From CALGKJ01 sp049322695 (GTDB taxonomy: Bacteria; Bacillota; Clostridia; Lutisporales; Lutisporaceae), in NCBI GenBank assembly GCA_049322695.1, contig JBMORW010000032.1, forward strand, positions 20,868 to 84,867: a stretch of DNA of 64,000 nucleotides. Direction: 5' to 3'. The notes under the pieces were generated by a model that was given only the letters and a program-made list of their open reading frames with translations, ran no database searches and was not told the DNA's origin. Each line of letters starts with the position of its first letter. Position 1 is the stretch's first letter. Below, piece by piece: positions 26,659 to 34,982 of this stretch. The position numbers were made by a program, and so were the translations under genes.

Positions 26659-27021
26659 ATGAAAATCAGTGAAATTGTTAGAATTACAGGGCTGACTGCT
26701 TCCACCATAAGATTTTATGAAAAGATAGGCTTAATACGAGAGATTGCTAAGGATGAGCATAATCAGAGAATTTTCTCGGATGATGATAAAAGATGGATTA
26801 AATTCTTGGCTTCTATTAAAAATGCTAGACTTTCAATCAATGAAATGATGGCCTATGCAGAGCTTTATTATAGCAAAAACGAAAGCATTCCTGATAGATT
26901 GGCTGTAACTGAACAGTGTAAAGAAAAGCTGATTTCTGAAATCAATGAGCTTCAAGAAGGCATAAGGTTTTTGGATAGCAAAATCAAATTTTATAAAGAT
27001 TTGATAGATCAAAATAAATAG
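26659..27021 (+). CDS. MerR-family transcriptional regulator
   Basis: Small regulator (120 aa): N-terminal winged helix-turn-helix (ISEIVRITGLTASTIRFYEK, residues 3-22) and a dimerisation coiled coil (residues 75-118). No Cys cluster for metal or iron-sulfur sensing is visible, so it is closer to the AdhR/YfmP-like small-ligand or stress group. TAGGAGAA before the ATG at 26659 sets the start; an ATG at 26632 lies inside the promoter region. It is probably co-transcribed with the alpha/beta hydrolase 51 bases downstream. Confidence 0.88.
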   Translation: MKISEIVRITGLTASTIRFYEKIGLIREIAKDEHNQRIFSDDDKRWIKFLASIKNARLSINEMMAYAELYYSKNESIPDRLAVTEQCKEKLISEINELQEGIRFLDSKIKFYKDLIDQNK

Positions 27022-27072
27022 TAGTATGATCGCAAAAAGCTAAAGTATAAAGTTAATCTGAAGGAGGTACTT

Positions 27073-27855
27073 ATGAATCTTAGAAAATATGGAACAGCAC
27101 CATACAAGGTTGCTGTGGTGCATGGGGGGCCTGGAGCGGCAGGTACTGTAAAGCCTGTTGCGGAAGAGCTATCTAAAATATGTGGGGTTCTGGAGCCGCT
27201 GCAGACAGAAATGACAATAAATGGTCAGCTGGAAGAGCTTAAGAAGATTCTTGAGAAGTATATTAGCGAACCGGTTATTCTTGTGGGTCATTCATGGGGA
27301 GCAATGTTAATATATTTATTTGCTGCCAAATACAGTGATATGGTCAAAAAAATAATTCTGGTATCAAGCGGATTATTTGTTGAAAAGCATTTTCCTAACC
27401 TAAATAAGAACAGGGATGAAAAGCTTACTGCTGAAGATAGAGAAGAGCTGATTCGGCTTAGGAGTATTCTATCAGATGCTGGGCATAAAGACATCAATAC
27501 TGCTTTTGCTAAGTTTGGAAGGTTAATGGAAAAGCTGGATGCTTATGAACCCATTGATATGGTTGCTGATGAAAGCTTATTCAGTTATGAAATATACTCA
27601 AAAGTATGGCCTGAAGCACATGAGATGCGAAGAAGTGGGCAAATGGCTGAGCTTGGGAAAAACATAAGCTGTGAGGTTGTAGCTATTCATGGAGATAACG
27701 ATTCACATCCAATAGAAGGTATCAGAGATTCACTTGAAGAAACAGTGGGAGATTTTACATTCTATGAACTAAAACGCTGTGGTCACAGCCCGTGGGCTGA
27801 GGTGTATGCCAGAGATGATTTCTATAAAATACTGAGGCTGGAGATACTGAAATAG
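27073..27855 (+). CDS. Alpha/beta hydrolase
   Basis: 260-aa alpha/beta hydrolase. The oxyanion region reads VVHGGPGAAGTV, like proline-iminopeptidase-type enzymes; the nucleophile elbow is GHSWGAM near residue 75; the catalytic His is in KRCGHSPWAE near the end, and the acid is probably in HGDNDSHP. GAAGGAGG precedes the ATG. Under control of the MerR promoter, it may detoxify or release the compound that MerR senses; that is inference. Confidence 0.85.
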   Translation: MNLRKYGTAPYKVAVVHGGPGAAGTVKPVAEELSKICGVLEPLQTEMTINGQLEELKKILEKYISEPVILVGHSWGAMLIYLFAAKYSDMVKKIILVSSGLFVEKHFPNLNKNRDEKLTAEDREELIRLRSILSDAGHKDINTAFAKFGRLMEKLDAYEPIDMVADESLFSYEIYSKVWPEAHEMRRSGQMAELGKNISCEVVAIHGDNDSHPIEGIRDSLEETVGDFTFYELKRCGHSPWAEVYARDDFYKILRLEILK

Positions 27856-27951
27856 CTTTGCATGTTACAATAGCTGTACTATAAAATAAAGGGGAATATG
27901 ACAATCTGATCAGCAAATAGATATTACAAATAGCAAATAGGAGAGATATCT

Positions 27952-28545
27952 ATGAAGCTGATAAAAAGCATTTGGATTCTGTTCGTTAGTGTTTTGTTAG
28001 CTTATGTATTTTATAGTGCTGTCAATTACTTCGGAGAAGACAGTATTATTAGACATAAGGAGGAGAATTATTCTTCAGGAATAACCCTTGAGCAGATACA
28101 GGAAATTGCAGAGCTGGCCACCGTAGAGTATCTGGTGGAAGCAAGGATGATAATAGACAAGCCCAAGGTAAGAGTATGGATATTTGATATACCTCAAACT
28201 GAGAAATACTATATTGCAATGGCTCAGGGTAAAGTAAAGGCAGGCATAGATCTGGAGAAGATTATCGTTTTAAGGGCTGATAAGGATGAGGTAGTATTAA
28301 GACTGCCGGAGGCCAGAATACTAGATAAATATATTGATCCGACTACAAAATGGGAAAAAGAGATTGAGAGGCTTTTCAGTGAGATAAATTCAGATGAAAT
28401 CACTGAGGCTCAGATAAAGGCAGAAGAGGATATGGTCAATAGAGCTATTAGCAATGGTATATTAGAAAAGGCATACGAAAATGCAAAACGTATGATAGAA
28501 AGCTTTATCAAGCTTTCCGGAGTAAAATCAGTAATATTTGAGTAA
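27952..28545 (+). CDS. DUF4230-like membrane-anchored protein
   Basis: 197 aa with one N-terminal membrane helix (residues 4-22) and an outer domain. The order ELATVEYLVEARM, GKVKAGIDLEKI, VVLRLPEARILDKYID and a helical tail ending SGVKSVIFE matches what I know of DUF4230 proteins, whose function is unknown. A GGAGAG site precedes the ATG. No partner is obvious. Confidence 0.65.
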   Translation: MKLIKSIWILFVSVLLAYVFYSAVNYFGEDSIIRHKEENYSSGITLEQIQEIAELATVEYLVEARMIIDKPKVRVWIFDIPQTEKYYIAMAQGKVKAGIDLEKIIVLRADKDEVVLRLPEARILDKYIDPTTKWEKEIERLFSEINSDEITEAQIKAEEDMVNRAISNGILEKAYENAKRMIESFIKLSGVKSVIFE

Positions 28546-28678
28546 TATGTGAAGAATATATACCCACTAAATAAATTTTTTATTTCAATATACATACACA
28601 AGGAATTTGTACATCTGATGGAGAATAGTTATCGAGTAAATTTTAAGAACAATCACAGTAAAACAGGAGGACTATAGA

Positions 28679-29566
28679 ATGTCAAAAAAAAGGACAACTG
28701 ACAACAGCAGTATAAACAGGACAATTATTGTAGTTTTTGCAGCAATTATTGCTTTAAGTGTACTTGGCTTTTATCTGGCCAACAGAAATACCTTCAGCTT
28801 CAATAGAAGCATAAAGGAGGAGCTTTCCAAAAACGTTGGACTTTATGCTGACCAGCTTAATGAAAGGATTCACAGTGCAGGCAGCTTTGCTTTCACACTT
28901 GCAAAGGAAATATCCTTATCCGATAATCATGATGAAAGCAAGCTTGAGCAAGTGGTAAGAACCAATATGGAGAATCATAATATGATCATAGGCAGCGGTT
29001 ATTGGTTTGAACCCAATATGTTCAAGTCCGGACTGAAGCATTACGGTCCATATTATTATAAGGACGAAAACAATAAGATTCATAAAAATCCCAACTATGG
29101 AAGCGAAAGCTTCAATTATTTTGAATTCGAATGGTACAGGAATGGCTTGGATCCCAATAAGGAGTTGGTTTATAACCCTCCTGCAAGAGATGAGTTGATG
29201 GAAACCACTTTTATTACCTGTACCTCTCCCATAGTAAAGAATGGAAAGACAATAGGCGTTTCAACCGCAGATGTTAGTCTCAGTGAAACCAAGCTGGTAG
29301 TGATAACTCTGAAGGTAGGCGAAGAGGGTTATGCCTATCTGTTGACCAAGGATGGCTTTTATATAGCCAATGAGCTGCGTGGAATGCATGATTTGGAAGA
29401 TAAAATTACAGATGATGAAAATAAAGAAATAAGCAGCTTAGGGAAAAAAATAATTACATCAGATAAGCCGGGCATAGAAACACTGAACAGCACGGGTCAA
29501 TATGCTGCGTATTCTCCCATAGGAGATACAGGCTTATATCTTGTTCTGGTTCATCCTATTAAATAA
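28679..29566 (+). CDS. Membrane-anchored Cache-domain sensor without output domain
   Basis: 295 aa: one membrane helix (about residues 14-34) followed by a double-Cache-like extracellular sensing domain (residues ~40-292). The pattern SGYWFEPNMF, GPYYYKDE, YNPPARDE, TCTSPIVKNGKTIGVSTADVS and GYAYLLTKDG is the one seen in clostridial chemoreceptors and sensor kinases. The frame stops where the second membrane helix, HAMP and signalling domain normally follow. A terminator follows the stop, and no remnant of a signalling domain is visible downstream, so it is either a receptor that lost its output half or a stand-alone Cache protein. Confidence 0.8.
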   Translation: MSKKRTTDNSSINRTIIVVFAAIIALSVLGFYLANRNTFSFNRSIKEELSKNVGLYADQLNERIHSAGSFAFTLAKEISLSDNHDESKLEQVVRTNMENHNMIIGSGYWFEPNMFKSGLKHYGPYYYKDENNKIHKNPNYGSESFNYFEFEWYRNGLDPNKELVYNPPARDELMETTFITCTSPIVKNGKTIGVSTADVSLSETKLVVITLKVGEEGYAYLLTKDGFYIANELRGMHDLEDKITDDENKEISSLGKKIITSDKPGIETLNSTGQYAAYSPIGDTGLYLVLVHPIK

Positions 29567-29577
29567 TATTGAAAAAC

Positions 29578-29610
29578 AGTCCTTCGAACTAACCTCGGAG
29601 GACTTTTTAC
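29578..29610 (+). terminator. Rho-independent terminator after the Cache protein gene
   Basis: AGTCCTTCGA and TCGGAGGACT form a stem (one G-U) followed by TTTTTAC, 12 bases after the stop. Confidence 0.8.
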
Positions 29611-29747
29611 AAGTATCAGACTTTAATGGGGACCCATAGAAGAGGCTGAAGGCGGAAAAGCGGAATAAAGCTGAGCAATGCTGCTTTTGAGCAGATAGCA
29701 TAACATAAAGAGTATAACGGATAACTTTGTTTAGTGGAGTGATAAAA

Positions 29748-31103
29748 TTGAAAATCTGTATATCCAGAATAGAGTCATTTTTTCTTATGCTTTCAAGCAT
29801 TGTGTTCATCACGGCAAGCATGATGCTTTCGATACCTTTATATTTTGGCTTCGGCGCAGGCATTGTGTTTACATCTTTTTTTCTGGTATTAAAGGGATAT
29901 GAAATCAAAAACCTTCTGTTTATAATTATCAGAGGTATAAAGGAAGCCAGAATACTTTACGGAGTAATACTGCTAATAGGAGCTACAGCATCTGCCTGGA
30001 TGATTTCTGGTGTTGTTCCGGCTATGATGTATTATGGGTTTTCACTGCTTGGGGGTATGAATTTTCTATTGGCAGCCTTTCTTATTGTTTCGCTGATATC
30101 CATGTTTATGGGTACAGCTGTAGGTACCATAAGCACAATGGGTATAGCAATACTGGGGATAGGGAAAGGCTTTGGAATACCTGAAGGTATTTTGATGGGT
30201 GTCATAGTTTCAGGGGCATTTATTGCCGATAAGGCTTCGCCCATATCAGGGCTGCTGAATCTTACTTTAACCACCGTAAACAGAGGTTATAGAGAAGTAT
30301 TTAGGTCTATGCTTAATACGCTTGTTCCAATAATTTTCATTACAGCACTTGTATACTATTTTATAGGACTGAGATATACCCAAACGGATGTGATTCAGCT
30401 GCAGGGCTACAGAGATGCCATAAAAAGCGGCTTCAATGTTTTTCCCCTGCTTATGCTGCTGCCTGCAGCGGTTATGGCCATGTCGCTTTCAGGGTTGAAA
30501 ACCGTTCCAACCATATCTATAGGTATAGTTATAGCATGTATTTTTGGTATTCTATATCAGAAAACCGGTATAGTTACTGTTATTAGCAGTATTCTATTTG
30601 GTTATAGAAGCACTACTTCCTCGGAGGAGCTTAATGCTATTCTTAGAAGCGGCGGAATAGTATCAATGGTAGAAGTGGTATTTGTAGTAATGGGAGCTGT
30701 GGCTTTAGTAGCATTGTTTGAAAGCAGCGGTACTATTTCACCCATTATTGAAAGGCTGATGAATAAGACAGATACAAGAAACAAGCTTACAATCAAAACG
30801 GGTCTTATAAGCAGTCTGCTGACAGTGATTACCTGTGACCAGACTGTTGGCATAGTTGTATCGGGAAGGCTTCTGCAGAACAAGTATAAGGAGCTGGGGC
30901 TTGACAATTCAGTGCTGGCCAGAACGATATCCGATACCGGCACTATTATTGCACCACTAATGATGTGGAACATAAATGCATTGATAATCAAATCGGTAAC
31001 CTCAGTTTCTGCTCAGGAATACTGGTTTTATGCAGTGCTTTGCTATATATCCCCAATAGTAACCATTATTATATCATTTATTGAGAACAAAAATGTTAGT
31101 TAA
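29748..31103 (+). CDS. NhaC-type Na+/H+ antiporter family protein
   Basis: Membrane antiporter of about 451 aa and 11-12 hydrophobic segments, exchanging Na+ (or malate/lactate in related MleN proteins) for protons. Characteristic segment: GIPEGILMGVIVSGAFIADK followed by ASPISG near residue 155, and SDTGTIIAPLMMWN near residue 400. I choose the TTG at 29748 because GTGGAGTGA lies eight bases before it; the frame is also open from TTG 29727 and GTG 29739. Confidence 0.85.
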   Translation: MKICISRIESFFLMLSSIVFITASMMLSIPLYFGFGAGIVFTSFFLVLKGYEIKNLLFIIIRGIKEARILYGVILLIGATASAWMISGVVPAMMYYGFSLLGGMNFLLAAFLIVSLISMFMGTAVGTISTMGIAILGIGKGFGIPEGILMGVIVSGAFIADKASPISGLLNLTLTTVNRGYREVFRSMLNTLVPIIFITALVYYFIGLRYTQTDVIQLQGYRDAIKSGFNVFPLLMLLPAAVMAMSLSGLKTVPTISIGIVIACIFGILYQKTGIVTVISSILFGYRSTTSSEELNAILRSGGIVSMVEVVFVVMGAVALVALFESSGTISPIIERLMNKTDTRNKLTIKTGLISSLLTVITCDQTVGIVVSGRLLQNKYKELGLDNSVLARTISDTGTIIAPLMMWNINALIIKSVTSVSAQEYWFYAVLCYISPIVTIIISFIENKNVS

Positions 31104-31142
31104 TAAAGCAGCTTATTAAAGCTTAAGCTCAGGGAGGTACTT

Positions 31143-32222
31143 ATGGAAAAAAAAATAAAAACTGCTATTATAGGCTTCGGCTTGTCGGGCAAGGTATTTC
31201 ATGCTCCAATATTAAAAAGCCTTGAAGCCTATGAGCTATGTAAAATTTATACCAGAAACAAAGAGTCAATTGCAGCAGCTGAAGCATTATACCCATGTAC
31301 TGAGATTGTTCAGGACTTGGACAGTATTTTTGATGATTCAATTGAGCTCGTAATCATAGCAGCACCCAATGTGATGCATTTTGAGCTTGCAAGCAGAGCA
31401 CTGCTGTGCGGCAAAAACGTTGTATTAGAAAAGCCCTTTACTGTTGACATTAAGGAGGCACTACAGCTTATAAAGCTTGCTAAGGCTCAGGGAAGGATAC
31501 TTACGGTATACCAGAACAGGCGTTGGGACAGCGATTTTCGCACTGTAAGAAAAATCATAGACAGTGGCATGCTGGGGAGATTGGTTGAGTATGAAGCACA
31601 TTTTGACAGGTTCAGAAGCAAGCCCAAGGAAAACGCTTGGAGAGAGGAACAGTCACCGGGCTCGGGAGTTCTTTATGACCTAGGGTCGCATTTGATAGAC
31701 CAGGCTCTATGTCTGTTCGGTATGCCAAAAGAGCTGTATGCAGACATCAGAACCCAGAGAGAAGGTGCTCGGGTTGATGACAACTTTGAGATAATAATGT
31801 ACTATGACAGTCTTAAAGTAACATTAAAGGCAGGTATGCTGGTGAAAGCAGAGCTCCCAAGGTTTATACTGCTGGGAGATAAAGGCTCCTTTGTGAAATA
31901 TGGTCTGGATGTGCAGGAGAAGGCTTTACTAAACGGAGACATTCCTTACAATAACTCAAAATGGGGAAGAGAGCCTGAGAATCTGTGGGGTATCATAGAC
32001 ACAGAGATTGATGGAGTAAATATAAGGGGCAGGGTAGAAAGTGAAGCGGGTGATTATAGAGAGTTCTATAGAAATGTACATGCTTCAATATGCAGCGGAG
32101 CTCCTCTTGAAGTAAAGCCCCAACAGGCAGCAGATACCATAAGAATCATAGAGCTTGCTATGGAAAGCAATAAAAACAGAGCAGCAGTAGGGGTCAGACC
32201 TGAGCTTTTGACTTATTCATAA
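31143..32222 (+). CDS. Gfo/Idh/MocA-family oxidoreductase
   Basis: NAD(P)-dependent sugar or polyol dehydrogenase (359 aa). N-terminal Rossmann loop IIGFGLSGKVFHAP (residues 9-22), the EKPFTVD motif near residue 97 that carries the catalytic Lys, and the C-terminal domain with LYDLGSHLIDQAL. The GLSGKVFHAP wording resembles the YvaA/scyllo-inositol dehydrogenase branch. It converges on the sulfoquinovose cluster and is separated from it by a terminator, so a role there is possible but not supported. RBS AGGGAGG. Confidence 0.87.
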   Translation: MEKKIKTAIIGFGLSGKVFHAPILKSLEAYELCKIYTRNKESIAAAEALYPCTEIVQDLDSIFDDSIELVIIAAPNVMHFELASRALLCGKNVVLEKPFTVDIKEALQLIKLAKAQGRILTVYQNRRWDSDFRTVRKIIDSGMLGRLVEYEAHFDRFRSKPKENAWREEQSPGSGVLYDLGSHLIDQALCLFGMPKELYADIRTQREGARVDDNFEIIMYYDSLKVTLKAGMLVKAELPRFILLGDKGSFVKYGLDVQEKALLNGDIPYNNSKWGREPENLWGIIDTEIDGVNIRGRVESEAGDYREFYRNVHASICSGAPLEVKPQQAADTIRIIELAMESNKNRAAVGVRPELLTYS

Positions 32223-32230
32223 GATGTATA

Positions 32231-32269
32231 AACAGCCGCCACACTATTATGTATGGCGGCTGTTCTTAT
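32231..32269. terminator. Terminator between the oxidoreductase gene and the sulfoquinovose operon
   Basis: AACAGCCGCCA and TGGCGGCTGTT form an 11-bp perfect stem with a 12-base loop. It lies between two convergent genes and likely works on both strands. Confidence 0.85.
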
Positions 32270-32955
32270 TACTTATCATCAATTCTGATTTCTATATTGC
32301 TGCCGATTATTCCAGGATAAGCGCCCTTATCTATTAATACCTTTCTATCAGGATGCGCCAGCAGCCATTTGTTTTTCATAAAAAGCAGCCGAGCTTCTCC
32401 TTCTGCAGCAGGCTTATGCTCGAGAGGAAGGTTGGTGTGTCTTGGCAGTATTACTATGCATTTGAAGCCTTCTGCAAAAGTCTTGCAGGGAGCAAAATGC
32501 AGTGTTGTGCCGTACAGCTCTATTGCAGTTCCCTTTGGCAGATAAAATGCCTCAACCAGCTTTGAATCATAGTTGTTTGAGCATATGTCCTGTACTTTAC
32601 CAAGCAATAGAATCAAATCCGTAACAGCAACGTTGATTTCAGTCCCCTTGTGATATTCCAGCCCATTGAGGTTTGAGTTGCTGCCGTTGCAGTAGCCTAT
32701 TTGGATTGGCATATCACCGAAAAAATCTTCCTGGATTCTGCTGAAAACAGGAGTTGATTCCATTTCTGGAACTGAAGGAACGTATATGTTGCCTTCCTTG
32801 GGTATAATTGTACTATTTTCCATATATTCAATTATCTCAGAAAAGTCATATGCAGTGATTATTTTTCCGTAGGCTCTAAATGCAGCATCACTTATATTGC
32901 TTATGTAAATGTGAGAATTCAATAAATTGAGTCTGTCTAAGTTCATATCCTTCAT
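32269..32955 (-). CDS. DUF4867 family protein in sulfoquinovose operon
   Basis: 228 aa, cytosolic, with a cupin-like region: EYHKGTEINVAVTDLILLLG near residue 105 and EAFYLPKGTAIELYGTTLHFAPC near residue 140, including potential metal-binding His and Glu. Family function is unknown. It starts four bases after the sulfoquinovosidase stop, so translation is coupled. The frame is open further upstream to 33216, but that part lies inside the GH31 gene in another frame and reads as noise. Location makes an accessory role in sulfoquinovose metabolism (for example anomer handling or isomerisation) plausible; that is inference. Confidence 0.75.
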   Translation of the reverse strand: MKDMNLDRLNLLNSHIYISNISDAAFRAYGKIITAYDFSEIIEYMENSTIIPKEGNIYVPSVPEMESTPVFSRIQEDFFGDMPIQIGYCNGSNSNLNGLEYHKGTEINVAVTDLILLLGKVQDICSNNYDSKLVEAFYLPKGTAIELYGTTLHFAPCKTFAEGFKCIVILPRHTNLPLEHKPAAEGEARLLFMKNKWLLAHPDRKVLIDKGAYPGIIGSNIEIRIDDK

Positions 32956-32959
32956 TTGT

Positions 32960-34963
32960 CTATAGCCTGCCAATCTCAGAAAATAGTGAGGAGTACCTGG
33001 AATCCTTTCTATAGAAAACAGGGGGATAACCAAGCTTTGCTTCCACTTCAATATCACCGCCTGTGTATTCCTTTCCTGTCCAGAAATGTACCCAATTATC
33101 CTTAGGCAGATAAAGGCTGCGAACACTTTTACCTTCCTCATATACAGGGGCTGCAAGTATATCCTTTCCCAGCATAAATTGGGATTGTATATCAAAACAG
33201 CGGCTGTCCTTCTCATAATGTAAGAATAAGGGGCGTATTACAGGTATCCCTTTTAACGTGTTTTCTTTTACTGCAGCCTTGATATAAGGTGCTAGCTTGG
33301 TATAAATCCTGCTCATTCTGGCAAAATGGAAAAGTGTATCCTCATCTGAATCAAACTGCCAGTTGTCATCAGGTCTGTTGCCTTCGTGTGTACGCATAAC
33401 AGGAGCAAATGCACCCATTTCTGCCCAGCGCATGAACAGCTCTTTAGTGCGCTTCATGTCAAAAAGGGTAGTATAGCCGCCAATATCACTATGATGTAAT
33501 CCAAAACCGGACATCCCCAGGGAAAGTGCAGCTGTCATTACTGAAGGCAGTCCATCATCCGTACTCCAATCAACATTCTGGTCTCCTGCCCAGATCATGG
33601 TTGCATACCTCTGGCTGCCAGTGTAGCCTGCACGCATGAAGAAAACAATGTCACCAAGCTTACCGGACTCTTCCACCGCTTCTCTGTTTACTTTAGCCCA
33701 AAGTACCGGCCACTGGTTATGCATTATCTCTGCGCTGATGCCATTATGAAGTATTGCATCGGTGGGCAGATACTCTCCGAAGTCTGCCATCCAACCGGAA
33801 AGGCCAAAGTCTATCATGTTTTTCTTAATAACATCTTTGTACCAATTAAAGGCCTCAGGATTGGTCAGGTCTACATGACCTGCCATAAAGGCTCCCATGT
33901 CAGTAATATAGTCTTCTCCCGAAGCCTTTTTCACCAGATAGCTCTTTTGTGCTGCTTCCTTGAACAGATTGCCTTCCACTGCCAGGTAAGGATTTATATA
34001 GCCGAGAAAACGTATTCCCTTTTCTCTGAAACCTTTTATTTCTATATCGAGTTCCGGATACAGGTTTCTGTCCCATTCCCAATTCCACATCAGTCTTTTG
34101 CCAAAGTAGGTTATTCTTTTTCCTTCCCAATCCTGTGCCCAGACGCCACTTACCAAAAGACCTTTCTCAAGTGCGTTATCGAGTTTCCTTTTAATTGTTT
34201 CAGTGCCGCCCTGCATGCCTATCCACACACCGTTGTATACCCAGTCCGGAAGCTCAGGCTGCCTCCCCAGCAGCTCTGTCAAATCTCCAAGCAGCTCTGT
34301 ATAAGAGTCTTGAGCGCCGAAAATGAGCCTGTCAGGAATATTCCATATTTCAAGCTCGTGATGCTCAGAGCTTTTAAAATTGAACTCCATATAGGAGCTG
34401 TCATCAACGTGACAGTAATATTTACTGCTGGAAATAAAGGTAGGCTGTGGGAAATATGTGGAATAATAGTCGCCTCCCGCACCTTCAAGACAATCAGCCA
34501 TAAAAGTGGAATATGTTTTTTTATTTCTGCCTACACCCTGTTCGGTAATGAATAAAGGAAAGCTTTTTCCTCTCAGATTAAAATGTGAAAACTGCTCTCC
34601 GCAGCCATAGATATATTCACTGCTTTCTGACGGAATTCTAATCCAGAGTCTGTTAACGCCTTCTGATTTACTTTGAAACTCAACTATCAATCGATTGTTT
34701 TCCGTATACAGTGTAATGGAGACTGCATTTATTCCACTTCTGCTCAACTCAATATGTATTTTATCACCATTCTCGTGGATTTCAAAATCCTCAAGTGCAA
34801 TTTTTTCAATGGTATAATTGCTTATATCAAAGTTGCCAAGGTGCATGTTATAAGCTGCCTTACCCTTGCCGGCAAACAGGAAGGGCTGTTTTCTGCTGTG
34901 GCGTATCAGTTCTTTTTCTTTAAAGCATATGCCAAAGCCGTCTGATGATCTATTGAGCTTCAT
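32960..34963 (-). CDS. yihQ: Sulfoquinovosidase (GH31, YihQ-like)
   Basis: Retaining glycosidase (667 aa) that frees sulfoquinovose from sulfoquinovosyl glycerol or sulfolipid. Long stretches match E. coli YihQ as I remember it. Counting from this start, catalytic nucleophile D394 (GWMADFGEYLP) and acid/base D461 (WAGDQNVDW) are present. The sulfonate-recognition residues are also there: Q277 (WAQDW), R290 and W293 (GKRLMWNW) and Y497 (GGYTTLF). All six lie at one constant offset of 11 from E. coli Q288, R301, W304, D405, D472 and Y508. GGAGG five bases before the ATG at 34963 favours it over the ATG at 34975. No signal peptide, so it acts in the cytosol on imported glycosides. Confidence 0.93.
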   Translation of the reverse strand: MKLNRSSDGFGICFKEKELIRHSRKQPFLFAGKGKAAYNMHLGNFDISNYTIEKIALEDFEIHENGDKIHIELSRSGINAVSITLYTENNRLIVEFQSKSEGVNRLWIRIPSESSEYIYGCGEQFSHFNLRGKSFPLFITEQGVGRNKKTYSTFMADCLEGAGGDYYSTYFPQPTFISSSKYYCHVDDSSYMEFNFKSSEHHELEIWNIPDRLIFGAQDSYTELLGDLTELLGRQPELPDWVYNGVWIGMQGGTETIKRKLDNALEKGLLVSGVWAQDWEGKRITYFGKRLMWNWEWDRNLYPELDIEIKGFREKGIRFLGYINPYLAVEGNLFKEAAQKSYLVKKASGEDYITDMGAFMAGHVDLTNPEAFNWYKDVIKKNMIDFGLSGWMADFGEYLPTDAILHNGISAEIMHNQWPVLWAKVNREAVEESGKLGDIVFFMRAGYTGSQRYATMIWAGDQNVDWSTDDGLPSVMTAALSLGMSGFGLHHSDIGGYTTLFDMKRTKELFMRWAEMGAFAPVMRTHEGNRPDDNWQFDSDEDTLFHFARMSRIYTKLAPYIKAAVKENTLKGIPVIRPLFLHYEKDSRCFDIQSQFMLGKDILAAPVYEEGKSVRSLYLPKDNWVHFWTGKEYTGGDIEVEAKLGYPPVFYRKDSRYSSLFSEIGRL

Positions 34964-34982
34964 AAAATCCTCCATTTTCCTG

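Noticed and set aside
32956..33216. N-terminal extension of the DUF4867 reading frame
   Set aside because: It overlaps the conserved end of the GH31 gene in another frame, and the family domain begins only after the ATG at 32955.
33719..34555. 278-codon open frame on the + strand
   Set aside because: It lies antisense within the sulfoquinovosidase gene, reads as Cys/His/Phe-rich noise and has no domain or ribosome site.
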